NCBI GenBank assembly: GCA_022824005.1
Contig: JAJEBG010000010.1
Location: 1-54,383 of the forward strand
Reading direction: 5' to 3'
Source: Paracoccaceae bacterium
GTDB lineage: Bacteria; Pseudomonadota; Alphaproteobacteria; Rhodobacterales; Rhodobacteraceae
DNA length: 54,383 bases
This document shows, one piece after another, positions 15,264 through 23,917 of the stretch (its first letter is position 1; each line of letters opens with the position of its first letter). A program made the translations under genes and the position numbers. The notes under the pieces were generated by a model. The model had not been told where the DNA came from, ran no database searches, and saw nothing but the letters and a program-made list of their open reading frames with translations.

Positions 15264-16379
15264 TCACGACTCTAACGCGGACAAAACCATAAAGACATAC
15301 GCTTTGGCTTTGAGGGTCTGTCCTTCTGAAACGACTATTTTCATATGATGAATGCCGCGCATCAAGATATAATTGCTTGCCTTTCCAAACAAAATTTTGG
15401 GCTTGGAAACCCATCTTGCCAATGCATCAAGTTTCTCATTGATGACCCATTCTTCTTGTCGCAAGGCATTGATGAAAGTTGACCAAACATCAGGATCATC
15501 AATCCAGTAGCGAGGATCATTGGTAAACCTTGGTTTGACCATCGCGGTAATCCCAACAGCGGTACCGAGTTGACCATCTTGAACATCAAGATTGACGCCG
15601 TTACGAACGACCGCAGCGCGCTCTTCAAAACGCGACGTGATGGCTAGCACCTCGGCAATATCTCCCTGAAAATGAACATCGGAGAAAAACGAGGCCAGAC
15701 TTTCTTGTGATTCGAACCCCATCACAGCAAGGCGAACACCCCGCGAGCGAGAGGGAAAAACGCCAAAGGAATCGATACGAGTGGTCGCCGGTTGGGCCTT
15801 GTGGATTTGCTCTAGCTGCTGACGCTCCCCTTCAGACAGTTTCCAGCCGACGCATGAAACCAACGCTTCAGCGATGATCTCGATATCGTCAATTTGTGCT
15901 CCACCTCCTTCTATGGGTCGCCGATTGGGGCGAAGGAAAAATCCCGGAAGATCAGAGGCCTTGTTCTTTGCTGAGCCAATGTCAAACTCAAGCATGAGTT
16001 TCTCGCCGACGATATCGCGAAGGGTTGATTGGGGGTTGCTTAGGGAATTTAGGAAACGGACAATGGTATGAGAAAGAGTATCGTGCCTGTCCTTTTTCGC
16101 CCTATCGGAGAAAATTTTGGCCGTCAGGGTACCGCCCGTCAGAGAGACGCCAAAATCGGCCTCTGGACTTTCAGTGTGAAGCGGAAATTCGAAACCGAAT
16201 GGAAATGCGCCTAATGTGATCGGGAGTTTCTCAGCGCATTCAAGAAGTTGTTCCCATTCTCTCTCCCCCACAAGGTCTGACTGAGTCCACCCTCTTGAAT
16301 AGTTGAACAGATCTCTCATGGTACCCGATTCCAAGGACAGTTGATCCTGCGTCAATTTGACGGCTTCTTCGAAATTCAT
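15264..16379 (-). CDS. Unknown protein in the RiPP locus
   Basis: 371 residues, soluble, no signal or membrane segment, and no motif I can name. Notable stretches are GAFPFGFEFPLHTESPEADF near residue 57, FGVFPSRSRGVRLAVMGF near 216, RFTNDPRYWIDDPDVW near 287, and the C-terminal RGIHHMKIVVSEGQ. The strands ending in HMKIVV and KAKAYVFM loosely recall aromatic prenyltransferase or grasp-like folds, but this is not strong enough to call. Its GAGGAT ribosome site overlaps the stop of the YcaO gene, 9 bases upstream, so it is the last gene of the transcript AlkB fusion - YcaO - this gene. The position suggests a dedicated modification enzyme; it does not look like the nitroreductase-type dehydrogenase often found in thiazole loci. 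Confidence 0.7.
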   Translation of the reverse strand: MNFEEAVKLTQDQLSLESGTMRDLFNYSRGWTQSDLVGEREWEQLLECAEKLPITLGAFPFGFEFPLHTESPEADFGVSLTGGTLTAKIFSDRAKKDRHDTLSHTIVRFLNSLSNPQSTLRDIVGEKLMLEFDIGSAKNKASDLPGFFLRPNRRPIEGGGAQIDDIEIIAEALVSCVGWKLSEGERQQLEQIHKAQPATTRIDSFGVFPSRSRGVRLAVMGFESQESLASFFSDVHFQGDIAEVLAITSRFEERAAVVRNGVNLDVQDGQLGTAVGITAMVKPRFTNDPRYWIDDPDVWSTFINALRQEEWVINEKLDALARWVSKPKILFGKASNYILMRGIHHMKIVVSEGQTLKAKAYVFMVLSALES

Positions 16380-16388
16380 TGCTTATCC

Positions 16389-18695
16389 TCAGCTGACAAC
16401 GGGCACAGAATTCAATTCCGATTCCCTTAGGGGTTGTGCCAATTTACCCATTTGAACGGGAATGTCGTAGAGACGCCCGGGTGCAAACCGTGCCCAAAAA
16501 TGCCGCAGGCCGGGAACCAGCACACGAACAACGGGTAAACCGATATCGGGACGTGTCTGATCGAGGACAAGAAATTCGAGTTTCTTGTCTTCAACCAAAT
16601 GTCGGCAATATTCGACCTCTTCACGAACATCGTTTGACTGAAATCCTTTGGGCGGCGGATGCGAGGTCGCTGTTCCGTCTGGAATCAACCATTGGCAATC
16701 GGCAAGTTTGCCCTTTTCCCACCAAGAAAGAGCCATTGGATCATCAATCATGGGACGCCCATCCGCCTCTCCGCTTCTCGGCAGCCAAGTCAAACACTGG
16801 TTCAATTCACACACCGCCCGCACCGCGGCGATTCGTGCATCAAGATGGGAGCCGGCCCCGTAAATGATATCCTCGGTCTTGCCATTGGCGCGCCGCGACA
16901 GGGCGACATAGGTCGGAATGGCGAAATCTGACGTGATATTGAGCAGCCAAATTTCGCGTTCGTATTGCCCGTAGTATTGCGGCGCCGACGCTAGGAAGGG
17001 ATCATCAAAACTTGTCAATTTGATTTCCGGAACCTGCAATCGGTTATACCACCAAATGGCAAATGCATCGCGTTCCACGAGTTCAAGGAACCCTTGCAAT
17101 ATCGCCTCTTCCAGACTGTTGCCGGCGGCACATCCATTGGTATCGGCGAAAAGATCTCCCTTCTGGCGATATTCAGGGGCCGTCATGTACAGCATGGATG
17201 TCGGCAAATATCGATGCCGATTCTGAGTGAATGACCAGACGGGAGTCCAATCAACCAAAGTATCAGGCAAGATTCGCGCCGGCACTCGATTGTAGGGATG
17301 GCCCTCGGCATTGATCAACTCGGCGTGGTTGAGTTGGTTATCGCTGAACAATTGGACATCATTTGGGTGAATCGCTTCATCATCGGTAAAGTCAACCAAA
17401 CTCTTTTTTCGTAGACAAATCTCATCGCCTAAACGTCCACCTGAATACCTCTCCAAAGCTTCACAGAGGGCACTGACTTTTGATTGTGCGGCATGGCTGC
17501 CTTTGCCGGCGCTCTTGCTTCTCAAACCCCGACGAAGCGAACTCAAAGTGTTGATTTTAAGGCCCAAATTGCTGCCCGCCCAATACACATGCAACCACGA
17601 ATCTGTCTCTTCGGTGGTTCGCCTCAACCACGTCACGACACCACTGATGCGACTGACAAGATGTTGGTATTTCGCCAGTGTGATCTCTGGAGCGACCGTG
17701 CGAGACCCACTGGTTGATGACACTTCGCCCCTTGGGCAGGCACTCAGTTTCAAGGGTTGGGGTTCTCGGTCAGAACGGTTTAACGCCGGATCGCCACAAA
17801 CCTGACATTGGACTCGCCGCTGAACAGGATGGTTTGATGTCGACAAATCACGCAGATTGATGGCTACCACGTGATCATGAATGATAGCACCTTTACCCAA
17901 GACCACCCATTTGGCGATCTCGGTGGCGACCATTCGATAGACCATCTCCAGTGCCACAGGTGGCGACGCAATCGGCTTGAACCCGGCATCCTCTCCGGCC
18001 AAGCCCCGCAAGAATTCATGCACCTCTTGGTGGCAACGCATTCGGCTCACGAGGCAATCCCAACACGGGCCATCCCCATCGGCGCGAAATACAGGCCCAA
18101 CCATCGGCTCCATTCCGAGCGGTCGGACGAGGAGCCATGGTCTCTCGGTCTTGAGATGGAGGCGATTCACATCTGCCAGCCGGCCTTCAAGATAATTTGC
18201 ACATATCCTGACGTTCAGAGAGGTTTTTTCGTCACCACTCCTGACCCCCAACCCCCGGAGTGGCACCGCCAAAGGCTCGCCCTCATCGCATAGATGAATG
18301 GGGGTTGATCTCAACCGCTCCTCAGCCCACCGAGGCGTCGCACCAAGAAATGACCAGAAAGAAGCTTGTTCCTGACCCAAACTGTGGTCAGCCGAGACGA
18401 TATATCCCCGTTTGGACATCCAATACAAAAGGCCGAGGATATCTGACTCGCTGGCCATTCCCGAAAGCGATTCAATAATCTCTTTTTGTGATCGGGATCC
18501 ATCAAGGAGAGGTAACAAGCGACAATGAACTTTGCCATGCAAGAGAGTGTTGAAACTCTCAGACAACAACAGAACTTGGGCTTCATTGATTTGATGAAAC
18601 TGGAGATGCGGCGTCAGAGCGGGTTGAGCCACAAATCCTCGGTCCGCCAATGTCGTCCAAGTCAGAATGTTTCCATTCTCACCTTTCATCATCAA
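16389..18695 (-). CDS. Fused leader-binding / YcaO cyclodehydratase
   Basis: 768 residues, starting at the first of three ATGs. The N-terminal ~350 residues are the E1-like partner region: a winged-helix-like leader-binding start (LLPLLDGSRSQKEIIESLSG) and a zinc-site pair CWDC and CQVC. The C-terminal YcaO domain has the ATP-site motif GKGSHAAQSKVSALCEALE near residue 400, a long FLELVERDAFAIWW helix, and GLRHFWARFAPGR. The end, NSVPVVS, is only a remnant of the proline-rich C-terminus that helps shape the active site in azoline-forming members. The reaction expected from the family is ATP-dependent backbone cyclisation of Cys to thiazoline on the precursor. The gene follows the AlkB fusion by 34 bases. 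Confidence 0.9.
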   Translation of the reverse strand: MMMKGENGNILTWTTLADRGFVAQPALTPHLQFHQINEAQVLLLSESFNTLLHGKVHCRLLPLLDGSRSQKEIIESLSGMASESDILGLLYWMSKRGYIVSADHSLGQEQASFWSFLGATPRWAEERLRSTPIHLCDEGEPLAVPLRGLGVRSGDEKTSLNVRICANYLEGRLADVNRLHLKTERPWLLVRPLGMEPMVGPVFRADGDGPCWDCLVSRMRCHQEVHEFLRGLAGEDAGFKPIASPPVALEMVYRMVATEIAKWVVLGKGAIIHDHVVAINLRDLSTSNHPVQRRVQCQVCGDPALNRSDREPQPLKLSACPRGEVSSTSGSRTVAPEITLAKYQHLVSRISGVVTWLRRTTEETDSWLHVYWAGSNLGLKINTLSSLRRGLRSKSAGKGSHAAQSKVSALCEALERYSGGRLGDEICLRKKSLVDFTDDEAIHPNDVQLFSDNQLNHAELINAEGHPYNRVPARILPDTLVDWTPVWSFTQNRHRYLPTSMLYMTAPEYRQKGDLFADTNGCAAGNSLEEAILQGFLELVERDAFAIWWYNRLQVPEIKLTSFDDPFLASAPQYYGQYEREIWLLNITSDFAIPTYVALSRRANGKTEDIIYGAGSHLDARIAAVRAVCELNQCLTWLPRSGEADGRPMIDDPMALSWWEKGKLADCQWLIPDGTATSHPPPKGFQSNDVREEVEYCRHLVEDKKLEFLVLDQTRPDIGLPVVRVLVPGLRHFWARFAPGRLYDIPVQMGKLAQPLRESELNSVPVVS

Positions 18696-18729
18696 GTCAG
18701 AATTCTATCTAAAGGGCCTTGAAGTCGGC

Positions 18730-21144
18730 TTATGTTTCACTCATCGAGGCGATGCTCTCCGATGCCGCCGTGGCTCCCTCCTGAATGGCCGTCGTCAATG
18801 CGTTAATGTCATCCATTTCACACATTTCAATCAAGGACGATTTCACCGATTTAGAAGCTTTCGACACGTCAGAGCCGAGACCACAAGTCAATGCAAGACC
18901 CTTCACCAGTTGACTCCACAAGAGTGACGCCCGCCGTAAAGAATCTTCCCCCTCAATAAGCGTGAACACCTCCAAGGCACTCAAAGGTTCAAGTGGCTGA
19001 TGAGCGACCTTTCCTGATAATTGGAGCTTTTGAGCCGCTTGATTGACGTCTAGGGGACCGCCTGCCATTGTTAGGAATTCTGATATGTCCTCAAGTTCAC
19101 CCTCTTTGGCGGATGAAGCCCTACCGAAACTGGTACTTTGCAAGTGGGCGGCCAATGAGAGGGCCAATTCTTCATCCCCTTGAATCTGGTCAATTTCATT
19201 TTGCATCTGGCCCCGCATGTCCGACTCACCGCATTCATGGATCAGGCGCGACTTGGTCAGGAGATTAATCCCAAAATTTGGCTTTTGTTGACAATAGGCG
19301 TGCAGTTTTCTCAGTGGCAGCATTGTGAGGTTGAGTTCATCGGCATCTTTAGAGGCCGCGAACAACAGGCTTCCATTGGTTAATCGTAACAAGACTTTTT
19401 GCAAACGTCGCTTAATAAGGCGACAACTCTCATTCTCATCACCATCATGAACAACGAGAAGATCAATGTCCGACCCAATGCTGGCATCACCGGTCGCTAG
19501 ATCTCCCAAGAATAACACCGCCAAAGAATTCTCAATTGGCCCCGACCGTTCAATGATATCTTGGACAACCGCATCAAACACCACAATTGATGACGCGGTC
19601 ATCAAATTGGAAAAGGCTTTTTGTGCTTCGATCAGGGTCAGATTTCCCCGCACCGCATGCATTGAGACCTGAAAAGCCTTATCGTTTGACCAACCTTGGA
19701 CAATCTGTGCCGTTTCATCAGCATCGGCGGCCGGCCACTCCCTCAACCGCTCAATCATTTCACGTACTGACATCTCGTGCGTCCAATAAACCCTTGCCAA
19801 ACCCTTTTTGGCAATGGCTTCTTGTTCTGCATCGGCGACAAAGCCACGAGGCAAATCAAGATCTGTAAACTCTCTGGCCTTCAAGCTATCCAACAAATTG
19901 GGATTTTGCTCAATCTGCGCGGCCAAAAACTGAGAGCGACCAAAAATTTCAACGATGGCCGCAAAGTCATCAGGCCGTGCCATGGCGACTGGACTGTCAT
20001 AGGCACTCCAATCATCCATATCTGGGTAGAAATGTTCTCGCCACTGATCAACCAAGGGATCCATTTTCTTGAACCAGCGTTTGGGACGAATGACAACATT
20101 CATCATGTCGGCATACGTTCCCGGTAATGAAGGCGATTCATCAGGGCCACAGACTTGCAACAGCGGATAATGGCGGGACGCCGTTGCATGATGGTCAGCA
20201 TGCCGTTGCATGTTGAGAAACATCCAGTTGCTAAACTTGAAGTCTGAACTCCATGAATGTCTCGGTGCCACCTTTTCCCAACGACCATTGGGCAGCATCA
20301 CTCGACGCAGACCGTAATGTTGAAGATAGTTGCTAATCTTCATCGAAAACACACAGCCGAAACCCAGAAATGCAAAGACTGGAATGGCCCAAATACCCCC
20401 CATTGAATAGGCCACACCGTGCCAAAAAACCAATGCGGCCCCATAGCGCCAGAATGGATTGGTATAATGCCAAACGGGAAACCCTCGCCGAGCCAATCGC
20501 TCACGATCAACCTGCCATGAATTGGTGATATTGCTGACGAGTTCTTTGGGGAAATAAGTCCAAAAACTCTCACCTTTAGGGGCGGAACCCACATCGTAGG
20601 GAGTGCCAACCTTCGCGTGGTGAATATATACATGTTCGGTCGCGTAGGTTGGGTAGGATGCAGAGGCGAGGAGAAATTCACCCACTCGCCGCTCCCAAGG
20701 CCGTCGTCGATGGATCATCTCATGGCCAATGACAAAAACGCCTTGCGCCTCCATCGCAAGAATAATGCCTAATCCAATCGATTCCCAAACCGAAAGGTGA
20801 TCAAGAATCAGTATGTGCCACATGCCAAAAATCAACGTGATGGGCCAAAGAACCGCCCATAACCAAACAGGGAGATTATGCCAAAGCAACCGGCTTTCAG
20901 GGGTCGTTTTTGGATTAAACGAGCGACCGTCAACCCCTAAGAGTTTATCAAATAGACCCGTCACACTCATAAAGATGAATGCCGGTAGCAACCACCATCC
21001 ACCATAAATAGCGGCTAGTATGATGAGTGGGAAAATACCTAACGGCAAATAATGTGGAATCGCATTCCAAATCGTCGGTTCAACGACCTTTTGGACTTGT
21101 GGCTTTTTTGGACTGATATCATCGGCCATTGCAGTGTCGGTCAT
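18730..21144 (-). CDS. AlkB-type membrane hydroxylase fused to GlnE-like adenylyltransferase
   Basis: 804 residues in two parts. Residues ~30-380 are an integral-membrane di-iron enzyme of the alkane 1-monooxygenase type: hydrophobic helices, HEMIH at 141-145, HVYIHH at 171-176, NYLQHYGL at 272-279 and QRHADHH at 313-319. Residues ~395-800 read like one half of glutamine-synthetase adenylyltransferase GlnE: FGRSQFLAAQIEQNPNLLDS, a helical linker, the nucleotidyltransferase motif GSDID at 557-561 after LAVLFLGDL, and a GlnE-like helical tail. I know of no AlkB-GlnE fusion. It is the first gene of the modification transcript. Hydroxylation followed by nucleotidylation of the peptide or of a lipid partner is a possible scheme, entirely inferred. 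Confidence 0.85.
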   Translation of the reverse strand: MTDTAMADDISPKKPQVQKVVEPTIWNAIPHYLPLGIFPLIILAAIYGGWWLLPAFIFMSVTGLFDKLLGVDGRSFNPKTTPESRLLWHNLPVWLWAVLWPITLIFGMWHILILDHLSVWESIGLGIILAMEAQGVFVIGHEMIHRRRPWERRVGEFLLASASYPTYATEHVYIHHAKVGTPYDVGSAPKGESFWTYFPKELVSNITNSWQVDRERLARRGFPVWHYTNPFWRYGAALVFWHGVAYSMGGIWAIPVFAFLGFGCVFSMKISNYLQHYGLRRVMLPNGRWEKVAPRHSWSSDFKFSNWMFLNMQRHADHHATASRHYPLLQVCGPDESPSLPGTYADMMNVVIRPKRWFKKMDPLVDQWREHFYPDMDDWSAYDSPVAMARPDDFAAIVEIFGRSQFLAAQIEQNPNLLDSLKAREFTDLDLPRGFVADAEQEAIAKKGLARVYWTHEMSVREMIERLREWPAADADETAQIVQGWSNDKAFQVSMHAVRGNLTLIEAQKAFSNLMTASSIVVFDAVVQDIIERSGPIENSLAVLFLGDLATGDASIGSDIDLLVVHDGDENESCRLIKRRLQKVLLRLTNGSLLFAASKDADELNLTMLPLRKLHAYCQQKPNFGINLLTKSRLIHECGESDMRGQMQNEIDQIQGDEELALSLAAHLQSTSFGRASSAKEGELEDISEFLTMAGGPLDVNQAAQKLQLSGKVAHQPLEPLSALEVFTLIEGEDSLRRASLLWSQLVKGLALTCGLGSDVSKASKSVKSSLIEMCEMDDINALTTAIQEGATAASESIASMSET

Positions 21145-21308
21145 ACGAAACTCACTAGAAAAATTGAAGCGTTGACAGACATATAGAACATTTTGTTGAT
21201 AAAATCAATAATTTGTTAAATGTTCGAAAGTTGTCAGGTGATTTGGCCTCTGTTTCACTGAAGTAACAATGTTTATCGTCCCTATCCGATTGGGTATGAC
21301 CCTGTGTC

Positions 21309-21349
21309 AAAAAACCGACGAATGAATCAACGAGCCGTATGGTTTTTTT
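21309..21349 (-). terminator. Possible terminator after tRNA-Ala
   Basis: AAAAAACC at 21,309-21,316 pairs with GGTTTTTT at 21,341-21,348 across a 24-base loop. Read leftward it ends in a T-run and lies ~90 bases after the tRNA gene. The stem is AT-rich and the loop long, so it is weak. Confidence 0.3.
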
Positions 21350-21437
21350 AGGATTGAAGGGGTGATGAAATCAAAGCGTCCAACGCTGAATTCAGTCTCT
21401 AAACCGCGTGAAAGTCTCCTCTCTCAAGGAGGAAGAG

Positions 21438-21513
<76 letters not shown>

Positions 21514-21610
21514 TACCCTATTTGACTTAACCCTCGGCGAGCCATTCTGTCAAGTATCGGAATGTCTGCGATGGGCCAAACGCAGCGGCGCCGGTGAAAG
21601 AAAGCCGCCC

Positions 21611-23239
21611 CTAAAATTCGGGCCGACGACGGGCGGTATGAATAAACTCCAACAAACGGGCCGTTGAGCCACTGACCGATTCCAGCTCCTGTGCCACCTC
21701 AACCGCTGACAGTAAACTCTTGGCTTTCTCCTTTCCAAGTTCAACGCCCCATTGATCAAAGCTGTTGATATCTAAAATTGCCCCTTCAACGAAAGTACTA
21801 TGTTCATAGAGGGCCAATATCTGTCCAAGTGTGAAAGGTGTCAGACGAGGATAAATGAGTGTGGTTGACGGCCGATTTCCACCACAGCGGCGATGGGGTG
21901 TCAGGTCTATATTTGTGGCCGCCGACCAGTGGCGATTTTTTTCGGGCTGATCCGAATTGCCCTGCCCTGTCATTAGCGCTTCCGATTGGGCCAGACAGTT
22001 GGCTACAAGGAGGTCATGGTGAGGTTTGGGTTCGTGCGCTTGACCCATAGCCGCCACCAGAAATTCACACGGGATCACTTGGGTTCCTTGATGCAAGGCC
22101 TGAAAGAATGCGTGTTGCCCGTTGGTGCCCACCTCTCCCCAGATGACGGGCGAGGAATCAGACAACAAGTCTTCGCCGTCCATCGTGACTGATTTGCCGT
22201 TCGATTCCATGATCAATTGCTGAAGATAGGCCGGCAAACGCCGCAAACGGTAATCGAACGGCAAAATGGCGCGAGTAGGATAACGACACACTTGGTGATG
22301 CCAGATTCCGACCAAGCCATGAAGAAGAGGCAGGTTATCCTCGGGCGGCGCGTGGGCAAAATGGTCGTCCATTTCATAGGCACCATCGAGAAACTGCCGG
22401 AATTTATCTTGCCCCATGGTGATCATCAAGGACAACCCAATGGGTCCCCATATGGAATAACGCCCTCCTACCCAATCACTGAACCCAAACACCTGTTGCG
22501 CGTTCAAGCCAAACTCAACACATTTCATAACATCAGAGGAGACGGCGGCAAATTGACGTGGGATGGACGACTCCCCGGCTCCGGTTTGCATCCACTCGCG
22601 AACATAAGCGGCATTGGTCATCGTCTCAATGGTGGTAAAGGTCTTTGAGGCCACAATCACTAAAGTGGTTTTTGGATTTAGCGGACGGAGACATTCAGTG
22701 GCTTGGGCCCCATCAATATTGGAAATAAAGTGCGGAGTCGGGCCATCTCGAAAATTTGCGAGGGCCAGCGTCGTCATTTCAGGACCAAGGTCTGAACCCC
22801 CGATTCCGATGTTCACAACGTCGGTAAATTGATCGGCCGTGGCCGGTTTAATGGAACCACGACGGATACCGTCTGAAAATTTTTCCATGCGCCGCCGTGT
22901 CGTCGTGACATCATCCATGACATCCATGCCATCGACATAAAGAGGTTGACTGCAAGGGCGCCTCAGAGCCGTGTGGAGGGCCGGGCGATTTTCTGTTTGG
23001 TTGATTTTTTGTCCCGATAACATTTGGTCACGTTTCTTCATTACGCCACAAGAATCGGCAAGAGAGAGCAGTGATGACAGGACATCCCCGTCGATTGATG
23101 TTTTAGAAAAATCGAATAGCAAATCACTGGCGTGGACGGAGAAACGTTCCGCCCTTTTTGTGTCTTGCAAAAAGAGTTGATGGATTGTCTTCGATGGTTG
23201 TCGCTTCCCCAGCGCGCTCAATCGCTCCAAACGAGACAT
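21611..23239 (-). CDS. pgi: Glucose-6-phosphate isomerase
   Basis: 542 residues, the normal length. Family signatures are present: DVVNIGIGGSDLGPEM, IVASKTFTTIETM, the PGI box FGFSDWVGGRYSIWGPIGLS, and GEVGTNGQHAFFQALHQG. It interconverts glucose-6-phosphate and fructose-6-phosphate in the cytoplasm. It is the last gene of the zwf-pgl-pgi transcript, starting 3 bases after the pgl stop, which ties hexose-phosphate isomerisation to the oxidative branch. Confidence 0.96.
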   Translation of the reverse strand: MSRLERLSALGKRQPSKTIHQLFLQDTKRAERFSVHASDLLFDFSKTSIDGDVLSSLLSLADSCGVMKKRDQMLSGQKINQTENRPALHTALRRPCSQPLYVDGMDVMDDVTTTRRRMEKFSDGIRRGSIKPATADQFTDVVNIGIGGSDLGPEMTTLALANFRDGPTPHFISNIDGAQATECLRPLNPKTTLVIVASKTFTTIETMTNAAYVREWMQTGAGESSIPRQFAAVSSDVMKCVEFGLNAQQVFGFSDWVGGRYSIWGPIGLSLMITMGQDKFRQFLDGAYEMDDHFAHAPPEDNLPLLHGLVGIWHHQVCRYPTRAILPFDYRLRRLPAYLQQLIMESNGKSVTMDGEDLLSDSSPVIWGEVGTNGQHAFFQALHQGTQVIPCEFLVAAMGQAHEPKPHHDLLVANCLAQSEALMTGQGNSDQPEKNRHWSAATNIDLTPHRRCGGNRPSTTLIYPRLTPFTLGQILALYEHSTFVEGAILDINSFDQWGVELGKEKAKSLLSAVEVAQELESVSGSTARLLEFIHTARRRPEF

Positions 23240-23242
23240 GGG

Positions 23243-23917
23243 TCAATCCACATAATGGACAAGGGCTTTTTCAAGCAAGGGACTTATCGGACTGTCATAA
23301 GTCTCCTTTGTCTTTAATGCCGAGTTCAACGCCTGTTGTTTTTTCTTACCGGTGATCAATATAACAATCTCATTTGATGCTTGGAGCCACGGCAACGACA
23401 GAGTGATTCTGGCCTCGCCTGTCTTTGGCATCACCGCTGGCATCGCGATCGGGGCCTTCTTGGCCATGGCCAAGCGAGTTTCTGTAGTATTCGGAAAGAG
23501 TGAGGCGGTATGCCGATCTTCACCGATGCCGAGGACACAGATATGGGCGGGCATATGATCCTTTAGCATCTCACTCACCCGCGGCGCGGCTTGCGTTGGT
23601 GTATGCCCCCTCCGATAGAGAGAATGGAAACGCATTTTTGACGCATTCGGATGGGCAAAACTCTCTTTTAGCATGGTCATATTTGATCTCTCGGAAGTCT
23701 CATTGACCCATCTCTCATCCGAGGGAATGATCACGATCTTTTTCCAATCAAGATCAAGTTGGGCAAGAGCGCGGTAGACCGGCTTTGGAGTTGAGCCGCC
23801 CGCCAAAATCAACACGGCCTGATTCGATTTAATCAATGCCGACTCCGCAGATGTGGCCAAATGCCGAGCCGCCAATTGCGCCCAGCGTTCTCGGTCAAAA
23901 TAGCGATATAATCTCAT
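23243..23917 (-). CDS. pgl: 6-phosphogluconolactonase
   Basis: 224 residues, typical for the DevB/SOL type. Motifs are ILAGGSTPKPVYRALAQ near the N-terminus, IIPSDERWVNETSERSN in the middle, and GIGEDRHTASLFP, the sugar-phosphate-binding part of the family. It hydrolyses 6-phosphogluconolactone made by Zwf. Its ATG overlaps the zwf stop by 4 bases, a sign of coupled translation, and it is followed after 3 bases by pgi. Confidence 0.94.
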   Translation of the reverse strand: MRLYRYFDRERWAQLAARHLATSAESALIKSNQAVLILAGGSTPKPVYRALAQLDLDWKKIVIIPSDERWVNETSERSNMTMLKESFAHPNASKMRFHSLYRRGHTPTQAAPRVSEMLKDHMPAHICVLGIGEDRHTASLFPNTTETRLAMAKKAPIAMPAVMPKTGEARITLSLPWLQASNEIVILITGKKKQQALNSALKTKETYDSPISPLLEKALVHYVD

